From NCBI RefSeq assembly GCF_963259705.1, contig NC_081842.1:41980803-42044802 (forward strand): a stretch of DNA of 64,000 nucleotides, given 5' to 3'. This document shows positions 57,365 through 64,000 of this stretch, in pieces; the first letter of the stretch is position 1; each line of letters begins with the position of its first letter. The translations under genes were made by a program, and so were the position numbers. This stretch comes from Myotis daubentonii (lineage: Eukaryota; Chordata; Mammalia; Chiroptera; Vespertilionidae). Below the pieces are notes generated by a model. That model did not search any database and was not told the origin of the DNA. It saw only the letters and a program-made list of their open reading frames with translations.

Positions 57365-58171
57365 CTAGAGGCCCAGTGCACAAAATTTGTGCATGGCGGG
57401 GGTCCCTCAGCCCGGCCTGCACCCTCTCCAATCCGGGACCCCTTCGGGGATATCCGATCCCTGTGGGATCAGGCCTAAACCAGCAGTTGGACATAGTATT
57501 TTCCATACTATTATATAGGATTATTTTCCATACTAACTGCCTGCCTGCCTGATCACCCCTAACTGCTCCCCTGCTGGCCTGATTGCCCCTAATTGTTCCC
57601 CTGCTGGCCTGATCACCCCTAACTTCTCCCCTGCTGGCCTGATCACCGCTAACTGCTCCTTTGCCGGCCTGATCACCCCAACTGCTCCCCTGCCGGCCTG
57701 ATCACCCCTAACTGCTCCCCTGCTAGCCTGATCACCTCTAACTGCTCCCCTGCCAGCCTGATCGCCCCTCACTGTTCCCCTGCTGGCTTGATTGCCCCTA
57801 ATTGCTCCCCTGCCGGCCTGATTGCCCCTAACTGCTCCCTTGTCTGCCTGATCGCCCCTAACTGCTCCTGTGCCTGCTGGTTTGATCGCCCCTAACTGCC
57901 TCTGCCTGCCTGTCTGATCGCCGCTAACCGCCTCTGCCTGCCGGCCTGATCACCCCTAACTGCTCCCCTGCTGGCCTGATTGCCCCTAACTGCTCCTCTG
58001 CCGGCCTGATCGCCCCTAATTGCTCCCCTGCTTCTGATTGCCCCTAACTGCTCCCCTGCCTGCATGATCGCCCCTAAACACCTCTGCCTTGGCCCCCACC
58101 ACCGTAGCTTTGTCGGGAAGACATCCGGTCTATCTGGTCTAATTAGCATATTACCCTTTTGTTGGTATAGA
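57365..58171 (-). mobile_element. Helitron with minisatellite and templated insert
   Basis: CTAG at 57365 with aggcccagtgcacaaaattt; minus-strand 5' end TCTATACCAACAAAAGGG at 58171. Contains a copied Helitron/mariner junction at 57497-57535 and the array at 57541-58080. Confidence 0.85.
57541..58080 (-). repeat. ~30-bp minisatellite
   Basis: About 18 units of the GCCTGATCACCCCTAACTGC plus TCCCCTG type. Diverged units suggest an older array than 35430-35830. Confidence 0.88.
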
Positions 58172-58345
58172 TTTAGTTAATTACTGGTTCTAAATTTTGA
58201 ACATTATCCCAAACTTGTATTCCAAATTAAATTGTAAACCTGCAAATATAGTGGGTTTGTAAACGCACATGTAAAACCACATGACTTTATTTAAGAAACC
58301 CTTATCAGTTTCTACTTTTATTAATCCCACTTCCTTTCTTTGCAG

Positions 58346-58511
58346 GCCATTTTCAGACTCCCAGAATATGTACTTTGTATTTTTTCAGCTCCTATCAAGT
58401 GGTTCTGTTTGGTTTGCTATAATTCTCATGGTGGTTATATGTCTGTTTCTTGATATTGTGAAGAAAGTATTTGACAGACATTTCCATCCTACAAATACTG
58501 AAAAGGCACAG
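58346..58511 (+). CDS. ATP11B: ATP11B exon w26 (M10)
   Basis: 166 nt encoding PFSDSQNMYFVFFQLLSSGS, then VWFAIILMVVICLFLDIVKK and FDRHFHPTNTEKAQ. M10 is followed by the start of the cytosolic tail. Donor gtaacc. Confidence 0.97.
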
Positions 58512-58715
58512 GTAACCATTTTTATATACAAAATCTTTTATTTAAGGGTCGTTAACAATGAATAGCTATCATTATAATTTGCTTATATCAGAAAATAAAT
58601 TATTCATTTCTGTATTAAGCATTTTACAGTGTAAATATTAAGTCTAATCTTTTTAAAGTTATTTCTGTTAATTGTATGACTCCTGAGACATAGTAGATGC
58701 TTAAGAAATAGAAGC

Positions 58716-58942
58716 TGCCCTGACTGGTTTGGCTCAGTGGATAGAGCATCGGCCTGCAGACTGAAGGGTCCCAGGTTTGATTCCAGTCAAGGGCATGTAC
58801 CTTGGTTGCGGGCGCATCCCCAGTGTGGGATGTGCAGGAGGCACCCGATCGAAGTTTCTCTCTCATCGATGTTTCTAACTCTCTATCCCTTTCCCTTCCT
58901 CTCTGTAAAAACTCAATAAAAATATATTTAAAAAAAAAAAAA
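58716..58942 (+). mobile_element. Ves SINE, young
   Basis: gccctgactggtttggctca head, caggtttgattccagtcaag B-box region, poly(A) tail. Full length. Confidence 0.92.
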
Positions 58943-59237
58943 TAGAAGCTATTTAGTTGCCTGTGCCTTGTTTGTATATTTGACTTGTACATGAGCCAGA
59001 ATTCTATCTGATTAATTTGTCTTATTACTATACCATAGCATTGAACCCATAGGCTCAAGAATACATTCTAATTAGCTTTTATGCTGCAATAAACACTGGG
59101 ATTTTTTAAATCTAAATTTGGAAATTTAGTTACATATTCTATAAATAGAATGTATTCCCTAAGTAAGGATTGAGTTAGGCTTCCTAAGTGGTGCATTGGG
59201 GTTTTTGTTTGTTTTGTTTTGTGGTGCTTTTTTGTGA

Positions 59238-59477
59238 ATGCTCACCTGAGGATATTTTTTCCATTTTTAGAGAGAGTGGGCGGGAGGGGAAAGAGAGAGA
59301 AATAGAAAAAAACATCGATGTGGGAGAGACACATCAATTGGTTGCCTCTCACACGTGCTCCAACCATGGCCTGGGATCTAACCTATAACAGTGGTACATG
59401 CCCTTGACCAGGAATCAAATCCGTGACCCTTTGGTGCTTAGGCCGGCGCTCTAACCGCTGAGATACCGGCCAGGGCA
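59238..59477 (-). mobile_element. Ves SINE
   Basis: Minus-strand copy, head gccctggccggtatctcagc at 59477. Confidence 0.88.
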
Positions 59478-59579
59478 GCATTGGTTTTAATTTCAGTGGT
59501 CATATCAACATTTCTTTAGCCTTTATTTGCTTTGGTAACTCAATCCTAACCAATATACATTTTAACACCACTGAAGCAG

Positions 59580-59782
59580 CATAGGCCTCCGAAGCCTGGC
59601 AAACTTAATTCAGATGCTGTTTAACCATTTATGTGTGCCTTTAATCAAGTCATTTTTCTAAGCCTCAATTTCCTCCTCTGTAAAATCAGAATAATAACTA
59701 CTGTCATACATGATTCTTAGAGATGATGAATATAAAACACGTAACCCTGGGCCTATATGTAGTAAATCCTCAGTAAAAACAT
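59580..59782 (+). repeat. MIR SINE
   Basis: ttctaagcctcaatttcctc and ctctgtaaaatcagaataat are MIR landmarks. Confidence 0.7.
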
Positions 59783-59800
59783 AATTAGCCTTCTATCAGT

Positions 59801-59965
59801 CAGGGCACATACAAGAAACAACCAACAATACATAAATAAATGGAACAACAAATTAATATATATCTCACTCTCTCTCTCCCTTCCTACCTTCTTTCCTCCC
59901 TCCCTCCCTCCCTCTCTTCCCCTCCCTTTCTTCTATCTCTCTGAAATCAGTTTTTAAAAAAACAT
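59801..59965 (+). mobile_element. 3' part of a tRNA-derived SINE with CT-rich expansion
   Basis: gggcacatacaagaaacaac, then a long (CTCC)n/(CTTT)n tract and ctctgaaatcag. 5' truncated; same subtype as 9817-9976. Confidence 0.7.
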
Positions 59966-60310
59966 AATTACAAGAATGATGAGGATGTTGCTCTGTGATA
60001 ATTGATCTCCAAATAAGGTTAAATAATTGTCATAATCTGATTACATATGCATATATTTATATCCGTATGGAAAAACTTTTCTACTCTGTAGTCCATTACT
60101 TAAATATATATCAGAAAAGTTTACCTACCTTTTTTTAATCTTAAGAGATAAATATTTACAGTAACAAGAATATTTTTAATAATTGCCTATTATACTTTTT
60201 ATTATACTTTTTATAGACCTTTAATGAAGATTACGCATTGGTCTTCCCCTTGGTCTATAGAAAGTTATATTTCACCAAAATATATTAATGACATCACTTT
60301 AAAAACGATT

Positions 60311-60332
60311 CTTATTTTTTTTATGTTTTTCT

Positions 60333-60381
<49 letters not shown>

Positions 60382-60520
60382 CACTGATGAGAGAGAATCA
60401 TTGATCTACTGCCTCTTGCACAATAGAGCCTGCAACCCAGGCATGTGCCCTGAGCGGGAATCACCGGTGACCTCTTGGTTCATGGGTCGACACTCAACCA
60501 CTGAGCCACCCAGCCAGGCA
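60311..60520 (-). mobile_element. Ves SINE with (GA)n expansion
   Basis: Minus-strand copy, head tgcctggctgggtggctcag at 60520; the GA run at about 60340-60375 is expanded. Confidence 0.85.
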
Positions 60521-61366
60521 GAACTTTGTTCTTTATAAAAGTAAATAATTAGATTTATTTACATTTACCTTTAGAAATTCTGTAATAGGCAGTGCATTTG
60601 CAAATTATGATGTATTTTCATAGACTTCTTAATAATAAAGGTGATAATATTAGTTCTTGTTACCTTTTTGATAGCCTCTTTCTAAAGGATTACATAGAAA
60701 TATTTTGTACCTTGAGGATCCTTAGACAAAAAAAGGTTGAAAGTGCTTTATTTATATTGTGGTTCTTTAACCATAAGTTAAAATTGATTAAGAATGGAAT
60801 GTGTAATAAATCACTCATTCTATCTGTGTGTGAAAGCTGCCATAATCTCCCTTTTTTACTTTCAAATGACTTGACAGTGTTCTATGTTTTCTAATCCAAA
60901 GAGGAAATCTCTGCTTCACTCAGGAATCTTTCGTGTTTTGTTTTTTTCCTTCAACAGTATATGGCCATTCAGATCTCATGTGTAACATTATTCCTTTGCT
61001 GTAAGCAGTAATCTTTATTATTTCAGTCTTATACTTTGACCTCTGAGTTCACATGATGAAGAATAATTAGAAAGTTGTCAGCCACTTTATTGTTTACCAG
61101 AAATATCAAGAAAAATCATATCAAAAGAAAAGTTGTCAGCATTTATTTTGCACTTTGTTTTACTCCAGAATAACAGTGTGGTGTTAAGCATGAAGAAAGC
61201 AAGTAACCCTACAAATTTCAGTCATGTATATATGCGATGTATGATATTTCCTGCTCTTATAGGGACAGATGTGTCTTTATATAGGTTGTCCTGTGTCTGT
61301 CTCTCAGGTGATGAATACAGCTCACTGACTCTTTGTATGTCCCATCCCTTTTCTGTCCACTTATAG
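60521..61366 (+). other. Intron before w27, nothing recognised
   Basis: AT-rich sequence. No second candidate last exon was seen. Confidence 0.45.
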
Positions 61367-61456
61367 ATGTACTCCAACACAGTTGCTTTAAGTGACGAGT
61401 TCATCGCACTGCAGCCATTGTCAAGGGCAAGGAATCAGCTGAGCAAACTTAGGTAG
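61367..61456 (+). CDS. ATP11B: ATP11B probable alternative terminal exon w27
   Basis: Good acceptor (pyrimidine tract, then ttatag), phase 0, encoding MYSNTVALSDEFIALQPLSR then ARNQLSKLR and TAG. Joined to w26 it gives a 29-residue tail. The longer tail I remember for human ATP11B (beginning LTETNAG after KAQ) was not seen in this window and may lie downstream. The border CTTAG|gtagag could also act as a donor, which would make this an internal alternative exon. Exon status is likely; terminal status is inference. Confidence 0.75.
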   Translation: MYSNTVALSDEFIALQPLSRARNQLSKLR

Positions 61457-62267
61457 AGTAGGAGTAGAACCTTGATAACTTCTGCATGCTAAAGGTCAAT
61501 TAAACACTATTTAAAAGATGGGCAGAGGCATGAATTAAGAGTGGGCCATTTTTTGTTAGCACAGCTCTGTCTCTAATTTGACCTTTATTAATATGTATGT
61601 TAAAACCTAAAAAAATTCATTTTTTCATTGAGAAGAAAATTCAGCATAACAGGACAGAGATCTGTACCTTCTTATATATTTTACACTATTTTTTGTAGCA
61701 CAATTCTAATGCTTCTGCTTGTCATATTCATATTTAAGAATGCTCCTGCATGTTGAGAAATTTAAGCTAACAAAATTCATCAAAATTTAAAGTTTTAAGT
61801 TTCTGTTACTTGAAAGTGAGAGTTGCTCATTTTTTATCTTGCCTTAATCGTGTTGTAAATTCATGTGCATATTTGTCTTTGTACATTGTAACGGCTGCTG
61901 AAGCATTTCATATCCTTGCTTCTGTTTAGTGCATCTGTAAATTGAACATATATTTTATATCTCTTATATATACCTTTATCTCTACAGACAGGCCCATTCT
62001 GTCAGTTACCACAAAAACAATAACAACAACAACAACAAAAAAACACCACCCAGTAATCTAGAGAAGTCTTTTGATGGAAGAAAATGAAAGCTTAAATCCT
62101 AGAACTGTTGGTATTAAGATACCAAAATCATATAGTGTTAACTTTAATTCCAGTCTGGTTTGAAGAGAAAAAGTAATATAACTAAAATATTTGTTTAATT
62201 TTGGCACTCTTCAGTTTCTCATTCTATCAGTATTTTGTGGATTCTTAATCATATATAGTATATATAT

Positions 62268-62394
62268 CAGGTGTCCCAAAAAATGTATGCACACACTTTG
62301 AATAATTATAAAGGCAGTGTTTATTAAAATACATTTCATTTTCAATATTGAGCTATCAGCTGTTAAAGTATGTATACATTTTTTTGAATACCCT
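62268..62394. mobile_element. Mariner-type MITE
   Basis: Ends AGGTGTCCCAAAAAATGTAT and the inverse AGGGTATTCAAAAAAATGTA, about 127 bp. Lies in the possible 3' UTR. Confidence 0.7.
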
Positions 62395-62449
62395 ATATTT
62401 TTAGTCTTTTTTATTCTCAAGGTTTCTAATCTCTACATTCACTTGATCA

Positions 62450-62455
62450 AATAAA
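62450..62455 (+). promoter_or_regulatory. Candidate polyadenylation signal AATAAA
   Basis: AATAAA about 1 kb past the stop of w27, with T-rich sequence after it. It lies just outside the mariner MITE. No transcript evidence is available, and AATAAA is frequent in AT-rich DNA. Confidence 0.3.
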
Positions 62456-62475
62456 TATTTTTGACAAAGCACCAC

Positions 62476-64000
62476 TTAACCTCTTATGGAACTCTGTGAG
62501 TTTATAATTTTGAGCTGTTCTAAAGCTTTGCCAAATCTTTTGAATTTATTATTAGCTTCAAGATTTTTGAAATATTCTACTTTGAATTACAGAGTTATAA
62601 AAATTATAGATGAATATATACAAATGAGTGTAAGTGGTAGTCAACTAAATTTTATGTTAAAAAAAAAAACTAAAACAATCTTGAAGATTTGTCTTCACCT
62701 TTGGTTGAGCCAAATATGTATATCACATTTTATCTGTATGTGCTTTTTTGAAAACAGTGGGTATTCATCATATATTTGAACATCTAATTAACTCTAAGGC
62801 AGTAGGAGAGCTCATTATTTAAAAAAACACTCTTTTGTCAAGTAAAGATAACTTTTTCATTGAGAATAATCATAATATTTTTATGAAATCATATTTTATA
62901 TATTCAGTTGACTTAAATCAAGCCACAAACAAAGGGTGAGGTAAAAAGATCATAAACTAGAGATTTCAGGCTCCAATCATATAACAAAATAGTAAGTTTG
63001 ACATTCATCTGTACAAGAACACAGTGATAGCAGGCTATGTTGATTAGGTAGCCTTTGCTGCAAGCCACTCTCCAATCAGGTGGACTAAGAAAGGGTAGAT
63101 AGTGGACTATCAAATACTAATGCTGCCCTCAGCACTGCTTCCTATATGTCCTAACCAAAGTAGTTCACCTCTCTGAGCTTCCAGGGTTCTCACCCATCAG
63201 GTGGTCATTTTACATACTGTGATTTATTTCTGTACTATCAGTATCAAAGGAAAAAAGAAGAAATGCTGTGCTCAATCAAAGGCCAGGGAGAAATAACAGT
63301 TGCTTAAATGAGCAGCGAGTGACCACTGGGTGGGCGTTTGCTCACAGCTGCATGAAGAACATGTGCCCACATACATCTCCTGATGCATCCCATGACTTTT
63401 GAATACATCTTGGTTTTGAATTGCATTGAACTATATTGCTGGGTGTGATCCATGGTGGCTTGATTGTTTACAGAGAGGAAAATTATACAGATATCAAATA
63501 CCTTTAAGAGATTTCAAATATTTAATCAGGTCAGTACCCTAAGAACCATTAACACAAAACTATTAGCAATTTTCTTTTGAATAAAAGAAAACTCATTTTG
63601 AGTATTTTCTTCTCCCCTGCATTATAGGCAAAGCTATTGTGAAAAGCTATCTTTACATAAACTTAATTGTACCCTTGAAACCAAAAAATTCTATTTTATT
63701 TTTTACATATGTATTTTTCATTGGAATAATTATTAGTCAGTTCTAAGACAGAAAATACATAGAAATGAGGAATATTCTGTGTTTTATTCAGTGAAGACTT
63801 TTATAATTGTAGAAAGTTCCCAATTAGCTTGGCTATTTGTAAATAGGTCTTCTGAGAAGGGAGCATGAGAGGTGCAAAATGGGACGTATCTTTGCAATGA
63901 GAACCCTAAATCTTGGTGACAGGGAATTTGCTTAATAGAAGAAATTTAATTTTATCGAAGGAAACCTGGTTTTAATTTGTCCTTTGTGCACTGAAAAATC
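62476..64000 (+). other. Downstream intron or flank, nothing recognised
   Basis: AT-rich DNA. I looked for the longer ATP11B C-terminal exon and did not find it. Confidence 0.45.

Larger units (their letters stand above)
3870..61456 (+). other. ATP11B: ATP11B gene body (partial: 5' exons lie upstream)
   Basis: Class VI P4-ATPase that flips aminophospholipids (mainly phosphatidylserine) to the cytosolic leaflet. Family knowledge places it with the CDC50A (TMEM30A) subunit in recycling endosome and trans-Golgi membranes. Twenty-seven exons splice in frame to 1086 residues plus stop. Motifs in order (residues counted from the first codon seen here): DGET about 130, PISL about 306, DKTGT about 359, KGA about 546, TGDK about 657, GDGAND about 771, with ten membrane segments. 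The protein matches remembered human ATP11B far better than its paralogues ATP11A and ATP11C. About 48 N-terminal residues are missing, so promoter and start codon are outside the window. No frameshift or stop interrupts the exons, so the gene looks functional. Confidence 0.96.
61457..62475 (+). other. ATP11B: Possible 3' UTR of the short-tail ATP11B form
   Basis: AT-rich non-coding sequence after the stop codon. It would hold the 3' UTR if w27 is terminal and the AATAAA near 62450 is used. It contains a CAA repeat (about 62018-62042) and a mariner MITE at 62268-62394. Confidence 0.4.

Noticed and set aside
57541..58080. Regularly spaced repeats that could suggest a CRISPR array
   Set aside because: Head-to-tail units without unique spacers, in a Helitron in an animal genome; no cas genes.
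58716..58800. tRNA gene (A-box and B-box-like sequence)
   Set aside because: Head of a Ves SINE; the same sequence recurs at many sites with SINE tails and does not fold as a tRNA.

Overview
The window is vertebrate nuclear DNA, almost certainly from a vespertilionid (vesper) bat. A multi-exon mammalian gene with GT-AG introns lies in AT-rich sequence that is packed with HeliBat-type Helitrons (TC...CTAG ends, 3' hairpin just inside the CTAG), Ves-type tRNA-derived SINEs, young hAT and mariner MITEs, and older L1, L2 and MIR copies. HeliBats at this density are known only from vesper bats. No bacterial or phage feature is present.

One protein-coding gene runs through the whole window on the + strand: ATP11B, a class VI P4-ATPase (aminophospholipid flippase). 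I assign 27 coding exons between 3870 and 61456. Every junction keeps the reading frame, giving 1086 codons plus a stop. The first exons (about 48 residues in the human protein, from memory) lie upstream of the window. Exons at 3870-5710 carry M1-M2. Exons at 12328-20077 carry the actuator domain with DGET. Exons at 23956-25462 carry M3-M4 with the PISL motif. Exons at 27762-40182 carry the P and N domains (DKTGT, KGA, TGDK, GDGAND). Exons at 42968-58511 carry M5-M10. The exon at 61367 ends in a stop codon and is probably an alternative last exon; the longer C-terminal tail I remember for the main human form was not found here. One intron (34241-36652) has a GC-AG donor and one is only 73 nt long.

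The rest is intron. About 25 Helitron copies occupy very roughly a fifth of the window. Several are composites of two Helitrons joined at the same junction. At 44135-47245 four Helitrons abut and host a vault-RNA-like insertion, a hAT MITE and a solo LTR. Other structures include a partial duplication of 17.8-18.1 kb at 20.56 kb, inverted-repeat arms around the M3 exon, a 50-bp hAT MITE with a perfect 8-bp target duplication, and paired CTCF-like motifs carried by one Helitron family.

I found no new enzyme system. What is unusual here is the transposon architecture and its possible effect on splicing and chromatin. All family names come from memory and from reading the sequence; no database search was run.
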